From the NCBI GenBank assembly GCA_016282055.1, contig JAEEJT010000124.1, positions 1 to 6,485 of the forward strand: a stretch of DNA of 6,485 nt. The letters are read 5' to 3'. The notes below the pieces were generated by a model, which ran no database searches, was not told where the DNA came from, and saw only the letters and a program-made list of their open reading frames with translations. This DNA is from Bacilli bacterium (GTDB lineage Bacteria > Bacillota_I > Bacilli_A > ML615J-28 > CAG-698). The number at the start of each line of letters is the position of its first letter. The first letter of the stretch is position 1. The position numbers and the translations under genes were made by a program. Shown in pieces: positions 1 through 6,479 of the stretch.

Positions 1-3000
1 TCCGTCAGCATATATATCTTCTACATTTGAAGAATATTTATTATCTTTACCTACAATACGTATCCAATTACCATCATTTCTAGGATGACCATCACTAGGT
101 GTATGTAATACTTTAAATCGATTTCCTGATTTAACAACCATTGTACTAGATCCACCACCATCTAAATTATATGCACAAATACAACCATAACTACGCATCA
201 TAGCATATAATTCATAGAAGTCAGCTCCATACATATTATACTGACCTTGTCTACCATCAACAACTAGCATAACAAGAGTACCGTCTTCTTTCATACCCAC
301 ACAAGTTCTAGGAGCACGAGTAACTAAATACTCTTCATCATAACTAGTTTCATTAGTTAAATTATAATAAATAGGTCTATTATAACCAGTTGCAGATTTA
401 ATATTAGAATAATTATCATTATATTGTCTTTGTACTCTAATCTTACAACCGTTAGAAATAGCATTTAAAATATCTTGATTATAAGTTTTAATAGCAAATT
501 GCCCTTTATTTAAAATAATTGTATCATTAGAAACAATTGTACAATTACCTTTTCCATAGAAATCAACATCACTATTTGGCAAAGCTAAATCAGCATTACT
601 AACATATATTATATTCTTACCTTCAACTACAGAATTAATATATTCTTTTTTATCATTATATGTACCAAAATATAAACAAGATCCAGAAAACATATTAGGT
701 TTATTAATATCATCAATATGGAAACTATTAACAATATTTCCATTATCATCATATATATCAAGAACAAAATAATCTGTTAATTGATAACTATTAAAAGCAA
801 TTAATGATTTCTTAGATCCATCATTAGTAAATCCTAAAGTACCTCCATGAGGATAAAAATAATTAACAGCCTTATAGAATTCTCCATCAGAAATATTCTC
901 ACCAGTTGTTTGATAAGGCATATTCTTCTCAGCATTAATATCAAAGAAATCACCATTAACAGCAGCAACAACTTTATAACCAGGATTAGACTTTTCATAA
1001 TTTTCAATTAATCCAGTTACAGTAGTTAATGTCCATTTATTATTACCTAAATTAGCCCAAGGTATAACTTTAATTTCTTTTGATGAAGGAATTTCAAGTT
1101 TATGAACAACTTGTTCATAATATTTATCCTTCTCAATAGTTCCAGTTATACCAGTGTATCCATCAACATCAAATGATGATTGGGTAGATGAATAAGCGTA
1201 ATATGTTGTTTCAGTAATACCATGAGTTAACTCATAATGATACTTAACACTATCTTCATAATATCTAGCTGTAAAAGGCTCACCATGATATTTAGTATTA
1301 GTAGACTCAGTAACACCACTTGAATTAATTACATATAAAATTGATTTACAATAAACTTCAGGATTACCTTCTAGATAACAAGTTAATATAGTTTTACCAA
1401 CATTGTTTGCTGTAATTACATTACCATTAATATTAGCGATATTTGTATCACCAAGAACATATACTAAATTACCAACTCCACTTGCCGGATAAACAGTAGG
1501 ATTTAATTCAATACTTTTATTATTTAAAATACAAGTTGTTGAATCTAAATTAATCTTTTCAATACTTGGAATATACTCTTTTACAGTAAATTTACTACTG
1601 GCTTCTAAATAAGTATCCTTATATAAATACTTAACACTAATAATAGACTCTCCGCTAGCTTTACCAAAAATAGTATTTTTATTAATCAATAAAGAATTTG
1701 TATTAGTTGATTCAAAAACAAAATCTTGTAAAACAATATTATCAGGTTGAGAAACAACAGAATAACTTAAAACACTATTTTCATAACAAAAACTTTCCAT
1801 TACAAGACTAATAGATGTTAAATCATAAACAGTTACTTCATAATCAAATTCAAAATCATCACTCTTAAATTTAATTGTTGAAGTACCTTTAGATCTACTA
1901 ATAAGATTTTTACCATTAACTTCAATAACATTTGGATTTGTTGAAGTTAATGTAAACTCATTAATAGATTTATTCAAAGGCATAACAACTGCACTAACTT
2001 CTTTAACTTCATCTAAAAACATATAAGAATAAATATTTGTTGATAAAACTTCGGGAACATATTTAACTATCTCTGTTTGTAAACTAAGAGAAACACTACA
2101 TCCATCATAAATACACTTTATTCCCAAATAACTTTTTCCTACACCACAAGGATTAATAACGCCTTTTTCAGCAGTAAAAACACTTTTATTTGATGAAGAA
2201 AAAGTGTAATCAGTAATCTCAATATTATCAGGCATTAAATATACACTATAACGAATAGGACCTTTATCATTTAAATCATCTAAATATTTTATAAATAATG
2301 TCTTACTTGGTAAAATAGTATAACTTAATACTTTTTCAATACCATTTGCACTAATAGTAAACTCAATATCACCAGTACCAAATAGTTGTCCTTCTTTAGT
2401 ATCACTATCAAAATCAAATAAATCAATGTTATTTGATGTAACATTAAAATCTTCTATATCAATATTATCAGGCATTAATTTAACACTAATTTCAAAATTT
2501 TGTCCTGAATATAATCTTTCTGGCATTGTAACTTCTAAATATTTTTTTTCTGGTTTAACAGTAATTGTTTTTTCATAAGTTAATGTATCACCATCAACAA
2601 CTTTAACAATAGTAACCTTTGTAGAACCTACTTTTAAAGCTTTAATAGTTCCATTAAGATATTGTAATACTTGATTATCTTCAATAAAAACTTCATAATC
2701 AGTAACACTAGTTAAAATAACGGGATCTGTTACAGCAAGTATAATAGACTCATTAACATACATTACTTCATCTAAATTAACACCTAATATCTTATCATCT
2801 TCTGCTCTTTTAACTTCAATAGAATAACTTTTACTTAGTTCTTTATCTAAATATGTTGTTTTAAAAGTAACATCACACATACCAACTTTATTACCTGAAA
2901 TACTTTTTTCAGAATAAGTTAAGCAATCATTAGATAAAGTAACAGTAAAATCATCAGTCAATATCATATCTGGTAAAATATAAACACTAATAACATAACT

Positions 3001-3150
3001 TTCATTAGTATATATTACACTAGAATTTAATGTAACATACAAATCCAACTCTTTTTCATCATCTTTCTTATCATCTTTACAAGCATAAAAAAATAAAGAT
3101 AATAATACGAATAAAAACAATAAAAAAACTTTTTTAAATAATTTAACCAT
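1..3150 (-). CDS. Surface lipoprotein with seven Ig-like modules and a NAGPA-type phosphodiester glycosidase domain (3' end outside window)
   Basis: All 1050 codons from the ATG at 3150 to the left edge are open, with no stop, so the C-terminus is missing. The N-terminus is a lipoprotein signal: Lys at 3, 6 and 7, a hydrophobic stretch at 8-22, a loose lipobox FFYAC with the lipidated Cys at 24, then an acidic/Lys-rich linker. Residues ~35-610 hold seven Ig-like (Big_2-like) modules. Residues ~675-1050 match the phosphodiester glycosidase family (NAGPA, PF09992): VNGDFFD at 731-737, RAPRTCVG at 945-952, VDGRQG at 964-969, GADFYEL at 975-981 and NLDGGGSSTM at 995-1004, then a PRNDG segment at 1023-1027. 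The human relative removes GlcNAc from a GlcNAc-phosphodiester; substrates of the bacterial members are mostly unknown. Inferred role: an enzyme held away from the membrane on an Ig-like stalk, acting on sugar-phosphodiester or other glycan bonds. The start is supported by AAGGA 9 nt upstream; the ATG at 3160 meets a stop after five codons. The family call is strong, the substrate unknown. Confidence 0.9.
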   Translation of the reverse strand, partial: MVKLFKKVFLLFLFVLLSLFFYACKDDKKDDEKELDLYVTLNSSVIYTNESYVISVYILPDMILTDDFTVTLSNDCLTYSEKSISGNKVGMCDVTFKTTYLDKELSKSYSIEVKRAEDDKILGVNLDEVMYVNESIILAVTDPVILTSVTDYEVFIEDNQVLQYLNGTIKALKVGSTKVTIVKVVDGDTLTYEKTITVKPEKKYLEVTMPERLYSGQNFEISVKLMPDNIDIEDFNVTSNNIDLFDFDSDTKEGQLFGTGDIEFTISANGIEKVLSYTILPSKTLFIKYLDDLNDKGPIRYSVYLMPDNIEITDYTFSSSNKSVFTAEKGVINPCGVGKSYLGIKCIYDGCSVSLSLQTEIVKYVPEVLSTNIYSYMFLDEVKEVSAVVMPLNKSINEFTLTSTNPNVIEVNGKNLISRSKGTSTIKFKSDDFEFDYEVTVYDLTSISLVMESFCYENSVLSYSVVSQPDNIVLQDFVFESTNTNSLLINKNTIFGKASGESIISVKYLYKDTYLEASSKFTVKEYIPSIEKINLDSTTCILNNKSIELNPTVYPASGVGNLVYVLGDTNIANINGNVITANNVGKTILTCYLEGNPEVYCKSILYVINSSGVTESTNTKYHGEPFTARYYEDSVKYHYELTHGITETTYYAYSSTQSSFDVDGYTGITGTIEKDKYYEQVVHKLEIPSSKEIKVIPWANLGNNKWTLTTVTGLIENYEKSNPGYKVVAAVNGDFFDINAEKNMPYQTTGENISDGEFYKAVNYFYPHGGTLGFTNDGSKKSLIAFNSYQLTDYFVLDIYDDNGNIVNSFHIDDINKPNMFSGSCLYFGTYNDKKEYINSVVEGKNIIYVSNADLALPNSDVDFYGKGNCTIVSNDTIILNKGQFAIKTYNQDILNAISNGCKIRVQRQYNDNYSNIKSATGYNRPIYYNLTNETSYDEEYLVTRAPRTCVGMKEDGTLVMLVVDGRQGQYNMYGADFYELYAMMRSYGCICAYNLDGGGSSTMVVKSGNRFKVLHTPSDGHPRNDGNWIRIVGKDNKYSSNVEDIYADG
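2219..2238 (-). repeat. 20-nt direct repeat, copy in Ig-like module 4
   Basis: The 20 bases tcaatattatcaggcattaa are identical to 2459-2478, exactly 240 nt (80 codons) away and in the same frame. On the coding strand they span the LMPDNI motif and flanking bases. A shorter related piece (13 matching bases) lies at about 1734-1746 in module 6. This points to duplication of a module rather than to a regulatory site. Confidence 0.75.
2459..2478 (-). repeat. 20-nt direct repeat, copy in Ig-like module 3
   Basis: This is the second identical copy of the 20-base unit at 2219-2238, encoding the same LMPDNI motif. The rest of the two modules has diverged at both DNA and protein level, so the motif is either the best-preserved part of an older duplication or has been homogenised by local recombination. 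Confidence 0.75.
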
Positions 3151-3156
3151 AAAAAA

Positions 3157-3164
3157 CCATCCTT
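3157..3164 (-). promoter_or_regulatory. Ribosome binding site of the lipoprotein gene
   Basis: The minus strand reads AAGGATGG. AAGGA (3160-3164) matches the Shine-Dalgarno core and lies 9 nt before the ATG at 3150. It supports that start over the out-of-frame ATG at 3160, which reaches a stop after five codons. Confidence 0.75.
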
Positions 3165-3170
3165 CAAATT

Positions 3171-3199
3171 ATTATAGTTTATTAATGAATAAAAAGCAA
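3171..3199 (-). promoter_or_regulatory. Sigma-A type promoter of the lipoprotein gene
   Basis: On the minus strand a perfect -10 TATAAT (3171-3176) is preceded, after a 17-nt spacer, by TTGCTT (3194-3199), which shares the TTG of the -35 consensus. The predicted transcript would start near 3164-3165, giving a leader of only about 15 nt that begins at the ribosome binding site. The -35 box directly adjoins the T-tract of the queH terminator. This indicates that the lipoprotein gene is transcribed separately from queH. Confidence 0.65.
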
Positions 3200-3200
3200 T

Positions 3201-3233
3201 AAAAAAACTTAAATATTTCTATTTAAGTTTTTT
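3201..3233 (-). terminator. Intrinsic terminator at the end of queH
   Basis: A perfect 13-bp inverted repeat (3202-3214 with 3221-3233) encloses a 6-nt loop. On the minus strand it has an A-run on the 5' side and ends in seven T's (3201-3207). The stem takes in the last four sense codons of queH, and the TAG stop falls at the loop edge. Only one G-C pair is present, so the hairpin is weak in GC, as is common in very AT-rich genomes. It separates queH from the promoter of the lipoprotein gene. Confidence 0.7.
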
Positions 3234-4106
3234 ACTACTTTCTAATCGTGAAAATTCACATCCACAATACTCTTGTCTATATAAATTATATTTCTTGCTT
3301 AATTCAATAGATGCCTTATATCCATCATTTAATTTAAAATTAGAATACATATACTTATTAGATAATCTTAATCCTATCTCATTTATCCAATTACTATTTT
3401 TATAAGGACTAACAGATAAAGTTGTTGTTACATAATCAAAATCATTAGAATATTCAATTAACTTACATAACCTTTCTTTATAACATAAGTAACATCTTTT
3501 AGATCCTTCTTTTTCATTTTCAAATCCTTTAATATATTCTAAATAAGAATTATGATTATACTCTGGAACAATAATAGGAATATTATATCCTAAACAATCA
3601 ATAATCTTTTTTTGATAATCTAATCTTTTATTAAACTCACTAAGAGTATCAATATTAGGATTATAATATAATATAGAAATATCAAAATATTTATTTAAAT
3701 AACTAAGGCAATAACTACTACAAGGTCCGCAACAACTATGTAATAATAATTTTGGTTTAACTTTAGTAATCTCTATTTCTTTTAACTTTAAATAGAATAA
3801 ATCTAAACTATTAATTACTTTAATAGGATTAAGTTTAAGATAATAATACAATTTACAATTATCTTTCTCTATATCATATACACCATTATTATTAACATAA
3901 TATCTTTCTATATTATATTGCAATTTATTTACTTTTTTAAAAGATGTATTATAAATAGTGCTATCAATAATCATTTCTTCTTTAAATAAATCAAGTTTAT
4001 CAATTTCATGTGTATTATTATAAGCAATAAATATATTATCAATATATCCATTATACTTACTATTATTAATAGACTCTTTTAAACACTTTTTTATATTATC
4101 AGTCAT
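3219..4106 (-). CDS. queH: Epoxyqueuosine reductase QueH with an unrecognised N-terminal extension
   Basis: A 295-residue protein ending in TAG. QueH (former DUF208) reduces epoxyqueuosine to queuosine in the tRNA wobble position, the last step of the pathway; it is an iron-sulfur enzyme unrelated to QueG. Family hallmarks are all present from residue ~115: HSCCGPC at 123-129 (paired Cys 125/126), YYNPNI at 147-152 followed by the EF..R segment, RCYLC at 204-208, TTTLSVSPYK at 227-236 and YRQEYCGC at 276-283. The conserved cysteines are intact, so the enzyme should be active. Residues 1 to ~98 are extra compared with typical QueH proteins of about 190-230 residues; they are rich in Asn, Tyr, Ile and Lys with no motif I recognise. 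The ATG at 4106 is preferred over one at 4133 (nine residues longer) because AGAGGTG lies 5 nt upstream and the 4133 ATG falls inside a hairpin stem. It lies 47 nt after the membrane protein gene and may be co-transcribed with it. Confidence 0.9.
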   Translation of the reverse strand: MTDNIKKCLKESINNSKYNGYIDNIFIAYNNTHEIDKLDLFKEEMIIDSTIYNTSFKKVNKLQYNIERYYVNNNGVYDIEKDNCKLYYYLKLNPIKVINSLDLFYLKLKEIEITKVKPKLLLHSCCGPCSSYCLSYLNKYFDISILYYNPNIDTLSEFNKRLDYQKKIIDCLGYNIPIIVPEYNHNSYLEYIKGFENEKEGSKRCYLCYKERLCKLIEYSNDFDYVTTTLSVSPYKNSNWINEIGLRLSNKYMYSNFKLNDGYKASIELSKKYNLYRQEYCGCEFSRLESSKKLK

Positions 4107-4111
4107 AATAA

Positions 4112-4118
4112 CACCTCT
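4112..4118 (-). promoter_or_regulatory. Ribosome binding site that sets the queH start
   Basis: The minus strand reads AGAGGTG, sharing GAGGTG with the anti-Shine-Dalgarno complement, 5 nt before the ATG at 4106. The alternative in-frame ATG at 4133 has only a poor TAGG upstream, so this site decides for the 295-residue form. Confidence 0.8.
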
Positions 4119-4126
4119 TATATTAA

Positions 4127-4148
4127 AAGCCATAGAAACCTATGGCTT
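4127..4148 (-). terminator. Hairpin between the membrane protein gene and queH, probable weak terminator
   Basis: A perfect 9-bp stem (4127-4135 with 4140-4148, AAGCCATAG/CTATGGCTT) with a 4-nt loop lies 5 nt after the TAA of the membrane protein gene. On the minus strand it is followed by only TTAATA, so with the stem end there are four T's. An AAAAA run precedes it, so on the plus strand the same hairpin is followed by TTTTT. I read it as a leaky terminator or 3'-end stabiliser; no convincing promoter follows it before queH. Confidence 0.55.
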
Positions 4149-4153
4149 GATTT

Positions 4154-4828
4154 TTATAATTGTGCAACTTCTTGATCTTGTTCTTCTTTTTCAGGAACAA
4201 TGTTTATTTTAATTTCATCACTAGTTGGATTTGTAACTTCCTCTTCTTTTTGTTCAACAACTTTAACATTCTTAGTTTTACTTTCACCAACTAAATTACC
4301 ACGATAACTTCTATAATCTTTCATTCCTCTTAAGACAAAGATTATAACACATAAACATACCATTGCAAGGAAAAACCATGCTAAATATTTAACACTAAAT
4401 CCACCATTAAAAATAATACCACTAGCTAATGTGATAAATGCAATATTAACAATAAATGCCATAAAAGTTGTTGGTTCTTTTTTAACAGATGTTGATAAGA
4501 AATGCATAAATCCTCTTAAATACATAACTCCACCAACAATATAACCAAATAGCTTAGTATCATTTTCAACAAACTTATCACTAAATGCAAATAATATTAC
4601 ACCACAAACAACATCAATAACTAGTTCAGCTATAGTTAGATACTTAATCAATTTAGACTCAGTAGTCTTAACAAGTGGAACAATACGAAATAGACCAAAA
4701 ATAACAAATACAGAACCAAATGCAAAAACAACAAATTCTTGTTTAATAACACTTGTAATAGCAAAAGCAATTAAAATTGCACTAGCAAAAAACTCAAAAA
4801 ACCAAACGTATTTCTTTAATTTACTCAT
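4154..4828 (-). CDS. HdeD/DUF308-like six-helix membrane protein with charged C-terminal tail
   Basis: A 224-residue integral membrane protein ending in TAA. Six hydrophobic segments are visible at about 8-27, 32-52, 64-83, 93-112, 122-141 and 147-167. Positive residues cluster at the N-terminus (KLKK), between helices 2 and 3 (K54-K62), between 4 and 5 (VKK) and after 6 (RGMKDYRSYR), which by the positive-inside rule puts both ends in the cytoplasm. Paired short helices with repeated Gly-rich segments such as YIVGGVMYLRGF resemble the HdeD/DUF308 family, whose biochemical role is poorly defined (HdeD is linked to acid resistance in enterobacteria). Residues ~175-224 form a soluble tail rich in Glu, Lys and Val, probably disordered. 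The gene starts 10 nt after argS and is translationally coupled to it. The family call is moderate, based on overall pattern and not on a catalytic motif; no enzymatic function is suggested. Confidence 0.8.
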   Translation of the reverse strand: MSKLKKYVWFFEFFASAILIAFAITSVIKQEFVVFAFGSVFVIFGLFRIVPLVKTTESKLIKYLTIAELVIDVVCGVILFAFSDKFVENDTKLFGYIVGGVMYLRGFMHFLSTSVKKEPTTFMAFIVNIAFITLASGIIFNGGFSVKYLAWFFLAMVCLCVIIFVLRGMKDYRSYRGNLVGESKTKNVKVVEQKEEEVTNPTSDEIKINIVPEKEEQDQEVAQL

Positions 4829-4833
4829 ATTAC

Positions 4834-4841
4834 ACTCCTCA
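4834..4841 (-). promoter_or_regulatory. Ribosome binding site overlapping the argS stop codon
   Basis: The minus strand reads TGAGGAGT, in which TGA is the argS stop and GAGGAG is a strong Shine-Dalgarno sequence ending about 6-7 nt before the ATG at 4828. Ribosomes finishing argS therefore release on the binding site of the next gene, the usual arrangement for translational coupling in an operon. Confidence 0.8.
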
Positions 4842-6479
4842 CATTTTATCTACAGCATTAACACCAATTAATGATAATGCATCTTTTAATACTATTTGAA
4901 CAGCTTCTAGTAGAGTTAACTTTTCATTTAATTCATCAATATTATCAGTTATAATCTTTTCATCATTATAGAATGTATGTAAAGCCTTAGCAAGAATAGT
5001 ACAATATTGGCACATCTTATGTGGTAAACGTTTTGTAGCACATGTTTCAACATAAGCAGGATATTGTAATAAAATATTAATTAGCTTACTTGCTTTATTA
5101 ATATCAAAATACTTAAACTCACTAACTCTATTATAAGTAATACCTTTTTCTTTTACAACATTAAATAAACTAGAGATTCTAGCATGAGCATATTGAACAT
5201 AATAAACTGGATTATCACTTGTCTTTTTAACAGCAAGATCTAAATCTAAGTCCATATGAGTATCTAAAGATTTAGAAACATACATAAATCTTAAAGCATC
5301 AGTTCCAACTTCATCCATTAAATCTCTTAAAGTGATAGCTTTACCACTTCTTTTACTCATCTTTAGTTCTTCACCATTTTGAATAGCACGAACCATTTGT
5401 AATAAGTCAATATCAAGTAAATCAGGATTTCCACCAACAAAAGCAATAGCTGCTTTAATTCTACTTACATAACCATGGTGATCAGCACCTAAAACATCAA
5501 TTAAATGTGTATAACCACGAGAAAGTTTATTCTTATGATATGCTATATCTGGAGTTAAATAAGTTAGGCTTCCATCAGATTTAACTAATACTCTATCTTT
5601 ATCATCACCATATAAAGTAGTTTTCAACCATAAAGCATCATCTTGTTTATAAGTATAACCATTATCAATTAAATAATTAAGTGTACTTTGTACTTCATTA
5701 TTATCATATAAAGACTTTTCACTAAACCAAGTATCAAACTCAACATGGAAATCTTTTAAATCATTCTTTAAACCGTTAAGTAAGAAATCAACACCGATTT
5801 TTCTAAAATCATTTTTATAATCATTAGTTAAATAGAAATCACCTTTACTATCTTTAATACTTTGAGCAATTTCTATTATTTCTTTTCCATGATAACAATC
5901 ATCATTTAAATTAAAATCTAAACCAAATAATTCTTTATATCTTTCATAAATTGAAATAACTAAATTATTAATTTGATTACCAGCATCATTTACATAATGT
6001 TCTTTAGAAACTTTATATCCGGCTTTTTTAAGAATACGAGCTAAACTATCACCATAACTAGCTCCTCTTCCATGTCCAATATGTAAATATCCTGTAGGAT
6101 TTGCACTAACAAATTCTAATAATATATTTTCATCTTTACCAATCTCTAAATTACCATAATTATTCTTTTCATTTAAAATCTTAAAAACAACATTTGATAA
6201 ATATTTAGGATCAATATATAAATTTATAAAACCAGCACCAGCAATTTCTAAATTTTCAAGATTAAATTCTTTTAAATCAATTTTTTCTTTAATCTCATTT
6301 GCTATTACAACTGGACTTTTATGTAAAACTTTAGCAAGTCTCATAGCAACATTTGTTGAATAATCACCATGTCCTTCATCTTTAGGAACTTCAAACATTA
6401 CCTCAACATCACTTGCTCCCATTTCACTTAAAATATCTTTAATTCTATTTTTTAATTTATTTAATAACTCTTCAATCAT
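4839..6479 (-). CDS. argS: Arginyl-tRNA synthetase
   Basis: A complete 546-residue class I synthetase that joins arginine to tRNA-Arg using ATP in the cytoplasm. Domains in order: the N-terminal Add1 domain typical of ArgRS (about 1-90), which binds the tRNA elbow; the Rossmann catalytic core (about 116-390) with ANPTGYLHIGHGRG at 126-139 carrying the HIGH signature at 133-136; YVNDAGNQ at 162-169; LGADHHGY at 330-337; a canonical KMSKR loop at 373-377; then DALR at 394-397 and the helical anticodon-binding (DALR-type) domain to the end. The C-terminus LIGVNAVDKM matches the family's usual ending, so nothing is missing; length fits bacterial ArgRS of about 550-580. The start MIEELLNKLK fits family N-termini, but only 6 nt of upstream sequence are in the window, so its ribosome binding site, promoter and any T-box leader cannot be seen. 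It stops with TGA, directly coupled to the membrane protein gene. Confidence 0.98.
   Translation of the reverse strand: MIEELLNKLKNRIKDILSEMGASDVEVMFEVPKDEGHGDYSTNVAMRLAKVLHKSPVVIANEIKEKIDLKEFNLENLEIAGAGFINLYIDPKYLSNVVFKILNEKNNYGNLEIGKDENILLEFVSANPTGYLHIGHGRGASYGDSLARILKKAGYKVSKEHYVNDAGNQINNLVISIYERYKELFGLDFNLNDDCYHGKEIIEIAQSIKDSKGDFYLTNDYKNDFRKIGVDFLLNGLKNDLKDFHVEFDTWFSEKSLYDNNEVQSTLNYLIDNGYTYKQDDALWLKTTLYGDDKDRVLVKSDGSLTYLTPDIAYHKNKLSRGYTHLIDVLGADHHGYVSRIKAAIAFVGGNPDLLDIDLLQMVRAIQNGEELKMSKRSGKAITLRDLMDEVGTDALRFMYVSKSLDTHMDLDLDLAVKKTSDNPVYYVQYAHARISSLFNVVKEKGITYNRVSEFKYFDINKASKLINILLQYPAYVETCATKRLPHKMCQYCTILAKALHTFYNDEKIITDNIDELNEKLTLLEAVQIVLKDALSLIGVNAVDKM

Larger units (their letters stand above)
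1321..3048 (-). repeat. Seven tandem Ig-like (Big_2-like) protein modules in the lipoprotein
   Basis: This is a protein-level repeat inside the lipoprotein gene. The anchor proline recurs at residues 60, 143, 227, 307, 391, 469 and 555, a spacing of 78-86 residues. Around it the pattern is alternating hydrophobics, P (often PDNI), then F-x-x-x-S/T-x-N, then a short strand ending in G-x-G/S-x-T/S-x-I. Module 7 reads most like a textbook Big_2 domain, with DTNIANINGNVITANNVGKT near residues 569-588. Modules 3 and 4 share LMPDNI. Module 2 is the most divergent and lacks the PDNI form. Such modules usually act as stalks or adhesive spacers on surface proteins. The module boundaries are approximate. 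Confidence 0.8.

Noticed and set aside
2219..2478. Repeats as part of a CRISPR array or mobile element
   Set aside because: There are only two identical copies, both in frame within Ig-like modules and without spacer regularity or terminal inverted repeats.
4107..4130. Promoter for queH using TAATAT near 4121-4126
   Set aside because: No -35 box lies at a workable distance (the position holds AAGCCA), and the box would sit almost on the ribosome binding site.
4107..4133. Longer queH start at the ATG at 4133 (nine extra residues, MAFNIRGVI)
   Set aside because: That ATG lies inside the perfect hairpin stem and has only a weak TAGG upstream, while the ATG at 4106 has a good AGAGGTG at 5 nt.
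4107..4153. preQ1 riboswitch ahead of queH
   Set aside because: The leader is only 47 nt, and the conserved preQ1-I loop and A-rich tail are not present; the hairpin there is a simple stem with a tetraloop. QueH acts after preQ1 in any case.
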